64,000 nucleotides of DNA from Comamonadaceae bacterium (GTDB lineage: Bacteria; Pseudomonadota; Gammaproteobacteria; Burkholderiales; Burkholderiaceae_C). The number at the start of each line of letters is the position of its first letter. Within the stretch, counting starts at the first letter, position 1. Made by a program: the position numbers and the translations under genes. Below the pieces are notes generated by a model. The model made no database searches. It was not told the origin of the DNA and was given only the letters and a program-made list of their open reading frames with translations. This document shows, one piece after another, positions 1 through 7,559 of this stretch. The stretch covers positions 1 through 64,000 of the forward strand of contig CANGDZ010000011.1 in assembly GCA_947452785.1 (NCBI GenBank), in the 5' to 3' direction.

Positions 1-137
1 CCCACCATGTAAAAGGAAGCATGTGCAAAATTAAGCACACCCATCATGCTGAAAATCAAAGTCAATCCGGAACTGAGCATGAAGAGCAACAGCCCGTAAC
101 TAAGGCCATTGAGCATGGAGATGATGAAAAACTCCAT
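1..137 (-). CDS. LivH-type branched-chain amino acid ABC permease (N-terminal fragment)
   Basis: Only the first 45 codons are inside the window; the rest lies beyond base 1. The start ATG is at 137-135. The peptide begins MEFFIISMLNGLSYGLLLF and continues with a hydrophobic stretch containing SGLTLIFSMMGVLNFAHA, the typical first membrane segment of LivH/BraD permeases (the GLTLIF and LNFAHG-like motif). It would form part of the inner-membrane channel of a HAAT-type importer. It follows the binding-protein gene ending at 278, with a hairpin between them, so the two probably serve one transporter. Family assignment is firm despite the short length; the substrate is unknown. Confidence 0.85.
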   Translation of the reverse strand, partial: MEFFIISMLNGLSYGLLLFMLSSGLTLIFSMMGVLNFAHASFYMV

Positions 138-224
138 AAAAACTTTCTAGGCCCAACTACGGCCTAACTGCGTTACATCAAGCAAAGCCCTCATGATTGA
201 AGGACTTGCCCACTCAAAAGAAGA

Positions 225-252
225 GGCCCGAAACACCCAAGTGAATCGGGCC
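225..252 (-). terminator. Hairpin between binding-protein and permease genes
   Basis: A 7-bp stem (GGCCCGA / TCGGGCC) with a 14-base loop. On the minus strand it is followed by CTCTTCTTTT. It lies just after the stop of the binding-protein gene and before the permease gene. It could be a partial terminator or an mRNA-stabilising hairpin that keeps binding-protein mRNA in excess over permease mRNA. Confidence 0.5.
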
Positions 253-277
253 CCCACGAACAAAGCCAATGGCTTTA

Positions 278-1510
278 TCAGCCTGGACGTTTCATCTGGC
301 AGCTGGTTGGCGTGCTCGAAACATAGGATGGGAATTCCTTGACAGGCGCCAGTGTCATGGTGGTGTTTTCTGGGCTGTAAGGATACTTCTTGTCAGCCTT
401 TTGCCAAACCGTCATGTACAGAGGCTGCTGCAATTGGTGATCGGCTTTGCGGATTTCGACTTCACCATTGAAGTTGTTGTATTTCAAACCTTCCAAAGCC
501 GCTGCCACTTTCACAGGGTCCGTGGACTTGGCCTTGGCCATGGCTTCACTCAATGCACCGTAAATCGAGATCACGGAGCCTGTGTAAAAGTCGTCGTTGT
601 ATTTGGTCTTGAACTCGGCCATCCATTTGGTCATTTCGCCGCCCATGTTGTAGTGGGCGTAGGCGATTTGAAAGACCCGACCTGCACCGGTCGTGCCCAA
701 CGCGGTTGGAGTCCCTGTGACACCGGTGTAATAGGTGTAGAACTTGCCGTTGTAACCACCTTCGTTGGCCGCTTTGACCAGCAAAGCCAAGTCAGAGCCC
801 CAGTTGCCTGTAATGACCGTGTCTGCGCCTGAAGCCTTGATTTTGGCAATGTAGGGTGCAAAGTCGCGCACTTGGGCCAAGGGATGCAAATCTTCGCCGA
901 CGATCTGCACATCAGGGCGCTTGCGAGCCAAGTTTTCTTTGGCGAACTTGGCGACCTGTTGGCCATGCGAATAGTTCTGGTTGAACAGGTAGACCTTCTT
1001 GATGTCCTTGTCTTCCTTCATAAAGGTCGTCATGGCTTCGATCTTCATCGACGTGTCGGCATCAAAACGGAAATGCCAGTAGCTGCATTTGCTGTTGGTG
1101 AAGTCAGGATCCACAGCCGAGTGGTTCAAGAAGATCACTTCTTTGCCAGGATTGCGCTCGTTGTGTTTGTTCACCGCTTCAATCAAGGCGCCCGCCACCG
1201 AAGAACCATTGCCTTGGGTGATGTAACGCACGCCTTGGTCCATGGCGGTCTTCAAAGCGTTCAAGCTTTCAGCGGGGCTCAGTTTGTTGTCCAGGCCAAT
1301 GACTTCAAATTTGACGCCAGCTGGATTTTTTTGACTGAATTTTTCAGCAAAAAACTGGAAGCTCTTGAGTTGGTTGCTGCCCACAGGCGCCATCAAACCC
1401 GACAAGGGATCGATCCAAGCAATTTTGACCGTCTCACCTTTTTGGGCGAAGGCACCAGCGGCGCACAAGGCCAAACCAGCGAAAGCAACAGCACGAAAAG
1501 CAAATTTCAT
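278..1510 (-). CDS. LIV-type ABC transporter periplasmic substrate-binding protein
   Basis: A 410-residue periplasmic binding protein of the Leu/Ile/Val-binding (Peripla_BP_6) type. The start ATG at 1510 is chosen because it begins a signal peptide (MKFAFRAVAFAGLALCAAGA, cleavage after AFA) and has GGAG eight bases upstream; the frame stays open further upstream without such support. The mature part starts with VKIAWIDPLSGLMAPVG, the usual first strand and ligand loop of this family, and later has the ITGNWGSDLALLVKAA region. It delivers substrate to the LivH-type permease encoded next. Neighbouring genes include an acyl-CoA ligase, so the ligand may be a carboxylate (fatty, aromatic or thio acid) rather than an amino acid; that is inference. 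Confidence 0.9.
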   Translation of the reverse strand: MKFAFRAVAFAGLALCAAGAFAQKGETVKIAWIDPLSGLMAPVGSNQLKSFQFFAEKFSQKNPAGVKFEVIGLDNKLSPAESLNALKTAMDQGVRYITQGNGSSVAGALIEAVNKHNERNPGKEVIFLNHSAVDPDFTNSKCSYWHFRFDADTSMKIEAMTTFMKEDKDIKKVYLFNQNYSHGQQVAKFAKENLARKRPDVQIVGEDLHPLAQVRDFAPYIAKIKASGADTVITGNWGSDLALLVKAANEGGYNGKFYTYYTGVTGTPTALGTTGAGRVFQIAYAHYNMGGEMTKWMAEFKTKYNDDFYTGSVISIYGALSEAMAKAKSTDPVKVAAALEGLKYNNFNGEVEIRKADHQLQQPLYMTVWQKADKKYPYSPENTTMTLAPVKEFPSYVSSTPTSCQMKRPG

Positions 1511-1604
1511 TGGGTAACTCCAAGGACAACAGAATGGCCTCAGCGTAACGTGTTTGTTTAAGGCCACTGCTCGGGGTTTGCCCCTAGAACTATCACCCTT
1601 GCGA

Positions 1605-1630
1605 CTGCATTTGAGTCAGGTCAAACGCAG
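1605..1630. promoter_or_regulatory. Inverted repeat containing an FNR/ANR-like box
   Basis: Two 10-base arms, CTGCATTTGA and TCAAACGCAG, with one mismatch, are separated by six bases. The core TTGAG-TCAG-GTCAA (1611-1624) resembles the FNR/ANR consensus TTGAT-N4-ATCAA at eight of ten positions. It lies about 95 bases upstream of the binding-protein start (1510), so it could be an operator for that gene. The dyad could also be an RNA hairpin at the end of the ligase transcript, but no U-run follows it. Confidence 0.35.
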
Positions 1631-1656
1631 CGCAAAAAAACACACTGCGCTGTACA

Positions 1657-3285
1657 TCAAAGTCCTGGCAAGGTGTAACCACTGAGTTGTTCACGTAACT
1701 TGGTTTTGAGCATTTTCCCGGTGGCCCCCAATGGAATCGATTCGACAAAAACCGCGTCATCTGGAATTTGCCACTTGGCTGTTTTGCCCTCAAAGAAAGC
1801 AATCAACTCATCTCGGCTGACTTCAGCCCCTGGCTTTTTCACGACGCACACAATCGGCCGTTCATCCCACTTAGGGTGTCGCACACCAATACAGGCCGCC
1901 ATGGCCACCGCGGGGTGCGACATGGCAATGTTTTCAATCTCGATGGAGCTGATCCATTCGCCACCGGACTTGATCACGTCTTTGCTGCGGTCGGTGATTT
2001 GCATAAAGCCGTCTTCATCAATCGTGGCCACATCGCCGGTGGGGAACCAACCATCGACCAAAGGCGCAGGCCCTTCTTGTTTGAAATACTCGCGCACCAC
2101 CCAAGGCCCCTTGACCAAGAGGTCACCGTAGGCTTTGCCATCATGGGGCAGCTCTTGGCCTGCATCATTGACAATTTTCATATCGATGCCGTAAATCGCC
2201 CGACCCTGCTTTAAGCGGATTTTCATTTGCGCATCGGCCGGCAAACTCAGGTGCTTGTTTTTCAAAGTGCACAAGGTGCCCAAAGGACTCATCTCGGTCA
2301 TGCCCCAAGCGTGCAACACGTCCACGTTGTAGTCGTTGCGGAAGGACTCGATCATGGCGGGTGGGCAAGCGGAGCCACCGATCACAGTGCGGGTCAATTT
2401 GGAAAACTTCAAACTGTTGGGCTTCATGTGGCCCAAGAGCATTTGCCACACGGTGGGCACACCGGCCGCAAAAGTCACGCCCTCTGCCTCGATCAATTCG
2501 TACACCGATTTACCGTCCAGCGCTGGGCCGGGGAACACCAGTTTGGCGCCTGTCATGGCGGCGCTGTACGGAATGCCCCAAGCGTTGACGTGGAACATGG
2601 GCACGACAGGCAAGATCGAATCGCGTGCCGAAATGCACATCACATCGGGCAGCGCGGCGGCAAAGGCATGGAGGATGGTCGACCGGTGGCTGTACAGCGC
2701 GGCCTTGGGGTTGCCCGTGGTGCCGCTGGTGTAACACATGCTGGAGGCCAGGTTCTCGTCCAGTTGCGGCCAGGTGTAGTGATCGGACTCGCCGGCAATC
2801 CACGCTTCGTAACTTTTCAAATTGGGAATGCCAGTGTCCACAGGTAATTTATCAGCGTCGCACAGCGCAATCCAATGCTTGATGGTGGTGCATTTGGCGT
2901 GAACAGCTTGCACGATGGGCAAGAACGTCATGTCAAAACACATGACTTCATCTTCGGCGTGGTTGGCAATCCAGGCAATTTGATCGGGGTGCAAACGGGG
3001 GTTCACTGTGTGCAACACGCGGCCAGAACCACTAACGCCGAAATACAGCTCCAGGTGGCGGTAACCGTTCCAGGCCAGGGTGGCGACGCGGTCGCTTTGA
3101 CGCAGCTTCATCGCGTCCAGTGCGTTGGCCACACGGTGCGAGCGCAGCGCCACATCGGCCCAGGTGTAACGATGGATATCGCCTTCCACCCGGCGTGAGA
3201 CCACTTCGCCATCGCCATGGTGGCGCGCGGCAAAATCGATCAAGGAAGAAATTTGCAAGGACTGCTGTTGCATCAAACCGAACAT
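1657..3285 (-). CDS. Acyl-CoA ligase of the long-chain / methylmercaptopropionate (DmdB-like) type
   Basis: A 542-residue ATP-dependent acyl-CoA synthetase of the AMP-binding (ANL) superfamily. It activates a carboxylic acid through an acyl-adenylate to the CoA thioester. The start ATG at 3285 has AGGAG nine bases upstream. Visible motifs are the P-loop-like YTSGTTGNPKAALYSHRS at about residue 185, the adenylate-binding HAWGMTEMSPLG, the GWFPTGDVATID motif, the hinge DRSKDVIKSGGEWISS and the C-terminal catalytic lysine region PLGATGKMLKTKLRE. The N-terminal MFGLMQQQSLQISSLIDFAA is typical of the DmdB-like subgroup. True substrates may be medium-chain fatty acids or 3-methylthiopropionate. It precedes the LIV-type binding-protein gene on the same strand, which suggests uptake followed by activation. 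Confidence 0.88.
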   Translation of the reverse strand: MFGLMQQQSLQISSLIDFAARHHGDGEVVSRRVEGDIHRYTWADVALRSHRVANALDAMKLRQSDRVATLAWNGYRHLELYFGVSGSGRVLHTVNPRLHPDQIAWIANHAEDEVMCFDMTFLPIVQAVHAKCTTIKHWIALCDADKLPVDTGIPNLKSYEAWIAGESDHYTWPQLDENLASSMCYTSGTTGNPKAALYSHRSTILHAFAAALPDVMCISARDSILPVVPMFHVNAWGIPYSAAMTGAKLVFPGPALDGKSVYELIEAEGVTFAAGVPTVWQMLLGHMKPNSLKFSKLTRTVIGGSACPPAMIESFRNDYNVDVLHAWGMTEMSPLGTLCTLKNKHLSLPADAQMKIRLKQGRAIYGIDMKIVNDAGQELPHDGKAYGDLLVKGPWVVREYFKQEGPAPLVDGWFPTGDVATIDEDGFMQITDRSKDVIKSGGEWISSIEIENIAMSHPAVAMAACIGVRHPKWDERPIVCVVKKPGAEVSRDELIAFFEGKTAKWQIPDDAVFVESIPLGATGKMLKTKLREQLSGYTLPGL

Positions 3286-3426
3286 GGAAGGGGTCTCCTG
3301 GTAATCAGAACGAAAAGGGGTTGTCAGCGTTTGTAACACGACTTCTCGCCTCCTCCCGCCTTTCCATGCTGGTACCTATAGCCGTGAATATTTTGGGGCC
3401 TTGCCACCCCATGGACAATAAGGCAC

Positions 3427-4962
3427 ATGTCCACTTTGAACCAGCCCCCCATCGAAACGCTTGTTTGGAGAAATCGTTTCGCCAATTTGGGCGAGGCTTT
3501 TTTTACCCGTTTGTCCCCTTCGTCCTTACCCGCGCCCTATTGGATCAGTCACAACCCGCTCTTGCTATCTGAACTCGGTTGGCCCACCCAAGGTCTGAGC
3601 TCACCAGACGCCTTGCTGGCATTCACTGGTTGCGCCATTCCTGAGGGTGCTGCGCCTTTGGCCAGTGTTTACAGCGGTCACCAATTTGGCCAATGGGCGG
3701 GTCAGCTGGGCGACGGACGGGCTTTGTCCCTGGGCGATGTGGACTCGCTCCAAGGTCCACAAGAAATCCAACTCAAAGGCGCAGGGCCAACCCCCTATTC
3801 GCGCCGGGGAGATGGCCGGGCGGTTTTGCGCTCCAGCATCCGGGAGTATTTGTGCAGCGAGGCCATGCATGGACTGGGCATCGCATCGACCCGCGCCCTG
3901 TGTTTGACCGGATCGCCCCAACCTGTGCGCCGTGAAGAAATCGAAACCGCCGCTGTTTTGACCCGCGTGGCCCCTAGTTTTGTGCGCTTTGGCCACTTTG
4001 AACACTTTGCGGCCAACAACCAGCTCGAGGACTTGAAAACCCTGGCCGATCACGTGATCAGTCATCATTTACCAGAGTGCCTCACACGCGCCGCTGAGGG
4101 TCAGCACCAAGGCAATGTCTACGCTGCCCTGCTGCAAGTGGTCACCGAGCGAACCGCGCTGATGTTGGCCCAGTGGCAGGCGGTCGGCTTTTGTCATGGC
4201 GTGATGAATACCGACAACATGAGCATCCTGGGATTGACCTTGGATTACGGGCCTTTCCAGTTTTTGGACGGCTTCAACCCCAGTCACATTTGCAACCACT
4301 CGGACAACCAAGGCCGTTACGCCTATCAACGCCAACCCCAAGTCGCCTATTGGAATTTGTTTTGCTTGGGCCAAGCCTTGTCTCCCTTGATTAACGACCA
4401 AGAGCTGACCTTGGCCGCGTTGGAGTCCTATAAAAATGCTTTCCCTCAAGCCTTAGACCGCGCCATGGCGCTCAAATTGGGCTTGCACAATGATTCAGCG
4501 GCCCTCGGCGAGCCTGGCCCTGCGCGCGAATTGGCCGACAGCTTGCTGGCTTTGATGGCCCAAGAACAAGTGGACTACAGCGTTTTTTGGCGACGATTGA
4601 GTCAGGCGGTGGCGACCCCCCTTGAAGCGACAGACGCATCGGTGGCGGCCTGGACCTCGGTGCGCGATTTGTTTTTAGACCGCCCGTCGTGGGATCAGTG
4701 GCATGGACGCTACACCGCGCAATTGGCCCTGCGAGATCAAGTTGAGGCTGGGCGCAGCATGCTGGCCCACAACCCTAAATATGTTTTGCGCAACCATTTG
4801 GCCGAAGTCGCCATTCGGCATGCAAAATTGGGCGACTTCAGCGAGGTGGAAACCCTGTTGACCTTGTTACAGTCGCCCTTTGACGAACACCCCGAGCGCG
4901 AGGCTTATGCCCAATTACCTCCTGCTTGGGCCTCCTCCATTGAAATCAGTTGCTCCTCATGA
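3427..4962 (+). CDS. selO: Protein adenylyltransferase SelO (YdiU/UPF0061 family)
   Basis: A 511-residue pseudokinase-fold enzyme that transfers AMP from ATP to Ser, Thr or Tyr of target proteins and has been tied to redox control. Motifs seen are [20 protein letters not shown] near the N-terminus, [20 protein letters not shown], the [13 protein letters not shown] loop and the metal-binding [14 protein letters not shown]. The chain ends in SCSS; this terminal cysteine lines up with the selenocysteine position of eukaryotic SelO and is the ordinary bacterial form. The start ATG has AAGG only three bases upstream, a short spacing. Its stop overlaps the msrB start (ATGA, 4959-4962), so the two are translationally coupled. 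That fits a shared role in oxidative stress. Confidence 0.95.
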   Translation: MSTLNQPPIETLVWRNRFANLGEAFFTRLSPSSLPAPYWISHNPLLLSELGWPTQGLSSPDALLAFTGCAIPEGAAPLASVYSGHQFGQWAGQLGDGRALSLGDVDSLQGPQEIQLKGAGPTPYSRRGDGRAVLRSSIREYLCSEAMHGLGIASTRALCLTGSPQPVRREEIETAAVLTRVAPSFVRFGHFEHFAANNQLEDLKTLADHVISHHLPECLTRAAEGQHQGNVYAALLQVVTERTALMLAQWQAVGFCHGVMNTDNMSILGLTLDYGPFQFLDGFNPSHICNHSDNQGRYAYQRQPQVAYWNLFCLGQALSPLINDQELTLAALESYKNAFPQALDRAMALKLGLHNDSAALGEPGPARELADSLLALMAQEQVDYSVFWRRLSQAVATPLEATDASVAAWTSVRDLFLDRPSWDQWHGRYTAQLALRDQVEAGRSMLAHNPKYVLRNHLAEVAIRHAKLGDFSEVETLLTLLQSPFDEHPEREAYAQLPPAWASSIEISCSS

Positions 4963-5399
4963 CCCCTTCTCTGCCCGCTTCCTTGCCCCAAACCGAAGCC
5001 GAATGGCGCGCGCACCTGAGTGCCAAAGGCGCCGAGCCTTTAGCCTATGAAGTCACGCGTCGCGCCGCGACCGAGCGGCCCTTCACTGGTCAATTTGAGC
5101 GTCATTGGCAACCCGGTCATTACCGCTGCATCTGCTGCGACGCTGAACTGTTCAGTTCCGAGACCAAATTTGACGCAGGCTGCGGCTGGCCGAGTTTTTA
5201 CCAAGCCGCACGCGAAGGCGCCGTCTTGGATCGTGTAGACCGCAGCCTCGGCATGACCCGGGTGGAATCGGTCTGCGCCCAATGTGGCGCCCATTTAGGT
5301 CATGTGTTTGAAGACGGCCCGCAGCCCACCGGGCTGCGCTACTGCATGAACTCTGCTTCCCTGGCTTTTCAAGCCAACCCTGACGCACCTGCCGTTTAA
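4959..5399 (+). CDS. msrB: Peptide-methionine (R)-S-oxide reductase MsrB
   Basis: A 146-residue methionine-R-sulfoxide reductase that repairs oxidised methionine in proteins. Zinc ligands are visible as C57/C60 (in [10 protein letters not shown]) and C106/C109 ([13 protein letters not shown]). The catalytic cysteine is C129 in RYCMNSASL, and the substrate-binding GCGWPSF motif is present. The ATG at 4959 is preferred because it forms an ATGA overlap with selO and matches the family N-terminus. Three bases separate its stop from the yciB start. It lacks a signal peptide, so it is cytoplasmic. The length is normal for the family. Confidence 0.96.
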   Translation: MTPSLPASLPQTEAEWRAHLSAKGAEPLAYEVTRRAATERPFTGQFERHWQPGHYRCICCDAELFSSETKFDAGCGWPSFYQAAREGAVLDRVDRSLGMTRVESVCAQCGAHLGHVFEDGPQPTGLRYCMNSASLAFQANPDAPAV

Positions 5400-5402
5400 A
5401 CC

Positions 5403-5942
5403 ATGAAATTTTTACTGGACCTGTTCCCCATTGCGCTGTTCTTCGGCGCCTACAAACTGGTCGACATCTACACCGCCACCGCGGTCTTGATGGTCGCCAC
5501 GGTGGTGCAAAGCGCGGTAATGTACGCCATGGAGCGCAAGCTGGCCACCATGCAAAAAATCACCTTGGTACTGGTGCTCGGGTTTGGCGCGCTTACGCTG
5601 GGCTTGCATGACGAGCGCTTTATCAAGTGGAAACCCACCCTACTGTATGCGGGCCTGGCCATCGCTTTGTGTGTCGGTCACTTCTTGTTGAAAAAGAACT
5701 TTCTGAAACTCTTGCTGGGCAGTCAATTAACTCTGCCACACACGGTATGGCATCGCCTGAACCTGTCATGGATGCTGTACTGCGTCTTTATGGCCAGCCT
5801 GAATGGCTATGTCGCGACTTACTTCTCCACAGAGGCCTGGGTCAACTTTAAGCTCTGGGGTTACGCCTTTCCCTTGGTGTTCATCGTGGCGCAAGGCGTC
5901 TACATTGCCAAGCATTTGCCTAAGGAAGAAGAGCCCGTATGA
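5403..5942 (+). CDS. yciB: Inner-membrane septation protein YciB (intracellular septation protein A)
   Basis: A 179-residue integral membrane protein of the YciB/IspA family, which influences cell envelope synthesis and septation. It starts [19 protein letters not shown] and has about five hydrophobic segments. The family signature is visible in [14 protein letters not shown], in the [19 protein letters not shown] block and in the segment [18 protein letters not shown]. The short charged tail KEEEPV is cytoplasmic. It starts three bases after msrB and overlaps bolA by ATGA (5939-5942), so it belongs to the selO operon. The exact biochemical function of the family is not settled. Confidence 0.95.
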   Translation: MKFLLDLFPIALFFGAYKLVDIYTATAVLMVATVVQSAVMYAMERKLATMQKITLVLVLGFGALTLGLHDERFIKWKPTLLYAGLAIALCVGHFLLKKNFLKLLLGSQLTLPHTVWHRLNLSWMLYCVFMASLNGYVATYFSTEAWVNFKLWGYAFPLVFIVAQGVYIAKHLPKEEEPV

Positions 5943-6208
5943 CAACCCCGCTTTCGGTGGCCGAACAAATCCATGACCGTTTGATGCACACGCTGCAAGC
6001 GACTGCGCTGCAAGTGATTGACGAGAGCCATTTGCACGCGGGTCACGCGGGTGCCAGCGCCAGCGGCATCGGCTCGCATTTCCGAGTCAAAATAGCTTCA
6101 CCTTTGTTTATATCCGTCTCTCGCGTACAGCGCCATCGGCTTGTGTATGATTCGCTGCAAGATTTCATCGACCAAGGCTTACACGCCTTGGCCATTGAGG
6201 TGCTTTAA
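5939..6208 (+). CDS. bolA: BolA family protein
   Basis: An 89-residue BolA-like protein. BolA proteins work with monothiol glutaredoxins in iron-sulfur handling and affect cell morphology and stress response. The family core is clear: [11 protein letters not shown] followed by [17 protein letters not shown], and HALAIEVL at the end. The conserved histidine in the VQRHRLVY segment and the His-rich loop [10 protein letters not shown] are present. The start codon overlaps the yciB stop (ATGA), so translation is coupled. yciB, bolA and a PpiC-type isomerase in this order are common in Burkholderiales. Confidence 0.94.
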   Translation: MTTPLSVAEQIHDRLMHTLQATALQVIDESHLHAGHAGASASGIGSHFRVKIASPLFISVSRVQRHRLVYDSLQDFIDQGLHALAIEVL

Positions 6209-6258
6209 CCTGCACTCACATCGATACTGTTTTTGAATTTTTTCTTTCGAGGTTCCCC

Positions 6259-7032
6259 ATGAAAAAAACCCTGTTGAGCGTGGCCTTGCTGGCCGCCGTG
6301 AGCTTGCCTGTCCTGGCGCAAAACATTGCTGTGGTCAACGGCAAGCCAGTGCCCACGTCCCGCGTTGAAGCACTGAAACAGCAAGTCGAGCGATCAGGCC
6401 GCCCGGTTACCCCTGAAATGATGGGCCAGATCAAAGAAGAGTTGATCGCCCGCGAAGTGTTCATTCAAGAAGCCCGTAAGCGCGGCTTGGACGCTTCTGA
6501 AGACTACAAAAACCAACTTGAATTGGCTCGCCAGTCGATCTTGATTCGCGAATTGTTTGCCGACTTTCAAAAGAAGAACCCGGTCACCGACGCCGAAGTC
6601 AAGGCTGAATACGACAAATTTGTCGCAGCCAATGGCGGCAAAGAATACCGCGCCCGCCACATCTTGGTGGAAAAAGAAGACGAAGCCTTGGCCCTGATCG
6701 CTCAGATCAAAAAAGGGGGCAGCTTTGAAGATTTGGCCAAGAAGGCCTCTAAAGATCCAGGGTCTGGCGCCAACGGTGGCGATTTGGACTGGGCTAACGC
6801 CGGCAGCTATGTGCCCGAATTTTCTGCGGCGATGATCAAGCTGGACAAAGGTCAGATGACCGAGAATCCAGTCAAAACACAATTTGGCTTCCACATCATT
6901 CGTGTTGACGATGTGCGCGACACCAAGCTGCCTTCATTGGATGAAGTCAAACCTCAAGTCTCGCAACAGTTGCAACAGCAAAAAATTGCCAAGTATCAAG
7001 AGTCGTTGCGCGCCAAGGCCAAGATTCAGTGA
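6259..7032 (+). CDS. Periplasmic peptidyl-prolyl isomerase, PpiC/parvulin type
   Basis: A 257-residue secreted foldase. The signal peptide MKKTLLSVALLAAVSLPVLA ends at the AQN junction. An N-terminal SurA-like helical region (about residues 22-125) precedes a parvulin domain starting at YRARHILVEKEDEA and including FEDLAKKASKDPGSG, GGDLDWANAGSYVPEF and TQFGFHIIRVDD. It probably helps fold outer-membrane proteins, like PpiD or SurA relatives. AGGTTCCCC lies just before the ATG, giving a usable ribosome site. It is the last gene of the selO operon, 50 bases after bolA and followed by a strong terminator. Confidence 0.93.
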   Translation: MKKTLLSVALLAAVSLPVLAQNIAVVNGKPVPTSRVEALKQQVERSGRPVTPEMMGQIKEELIAREVFIQEARKRGLDASEDYKNQLELARQSILIRELFADFQKKNPVTDAEVKAEYDKFVAANGGKEYRARHILVEKEDEALALIAQIKKGGSFEDLAKKASKDPGSGANGGDLDWANAGSYVPEFSAAMIKLDKGQMTENPVKTQFGFHIIRVDDVRDTKLPSLDEVKPQVSQQLQQQKIAKYQESLRAKAKIQ

Positions 7033-7053
7033 TGGGTTAGAGCCCTCAAAATC

Positions 7054-7079
7054 AACGCGGCTTGGGCCGCGTTTTTTTT
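7054..7079 (+). terminator. Rho-independent terminator of the selO-ppiC operon
   Basis: A perfect 8-bp stem, AACGCGGC / GCCGCGTT, with a four-base TTGG loop, is followed by an eight-T run. It sits 21 bases after the isomerase stop codon. It is the clearest intrinsic terminator in the window. Confidence 0.93.
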
Positions 7080-7126
7080 GGCCAGTCAGATTCAAACCGC
7101 TTGCCCAGAAAGCGCCAAGGGGGGGG

Positions 7127-7555
7127 TCAGTCGACCCAGACCCAATCACTCAATCGATAGGGTCCATTGAGTGGGTGCCAAACCGTGGCTTGCGCGGTGC
7201 GCGGCGTGCCGTTGTGCAGCACCTGGAGCTTGAGCTTGAAATTCACCCCTGCCACCACCTGGCGCTGCGCCTCAACCACTTCCTTGTAAAGCGTTCGGCT
7301 GTGCTGCGCCACGGCATAGGCCTGCACCGCAAAACGAGCAGCCTCTTGCACATCATCGGCATTGGATTCCTCTTGTGACCAGCCACCGACGGCCGGGGTC
7401 GAATCCGCGGCGGGTGTGCTCAACGCAGGCACGGGTGTCTCAGGCGCAGGGCCCGAGGTCTTGTCACTGGGCATACAAGCCGTCAGGCTCCAAAGCAAAC
7501 TCGAGACCAGTCCTAAAGCAAGGGTCGAGTCGATGGGGTGCGTTTGAGCAGGCAT
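7127..7555 (-). CDS. Putative lipoprotein with a cystatin-like domain
   Basis: A 142-residue protein with a lipoprotein-type signal (hydrophobic segment to LTAC, lipidated C27), then a Pro/Thr/Ser-rich linker (about 30-56) and a small domain. The domain follows the cystatin pattern in order: VGGW at 56-59 (N-terminal Gly pair), an AARFAV helix motif at 72-77 (compare LARFAV of phytocystatins), QVVAG at 99-103 (the QxVxG inhibitory loop) and VWHPL at 125-129 (the second hairpin tryptophan). Cystatins inhibit papain-like cysteine proteases; that this protein does so is inference. AGGA lies seven bases before the ATG. It begins four bases after the purL stop, so it is probably co-transcribed with purL. 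Confidence 0.75.
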   Translation of the reverse strand: MPAQTHPIDSTLALGLVSSLLWSLTACMPSDKTSGPAPETPVPALSTPAADSTPAVGGWSQEESNADDVQEAARFAVQAYAVAQHSRTLYKEVVEAQRQVVAGVNFKLKLQVLHNGTPRTAQATVWHPLNGPYRLSDWVWVD

Positions 7556-7559
7556 GGTT

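Noticed and set aside
1561-1600. GGGG-TTTG-CCCC hairpin after the acyl-CoA ligase
   Set aside because: The stem is four pairs and no T-run follows, so I do not call it a terminator.
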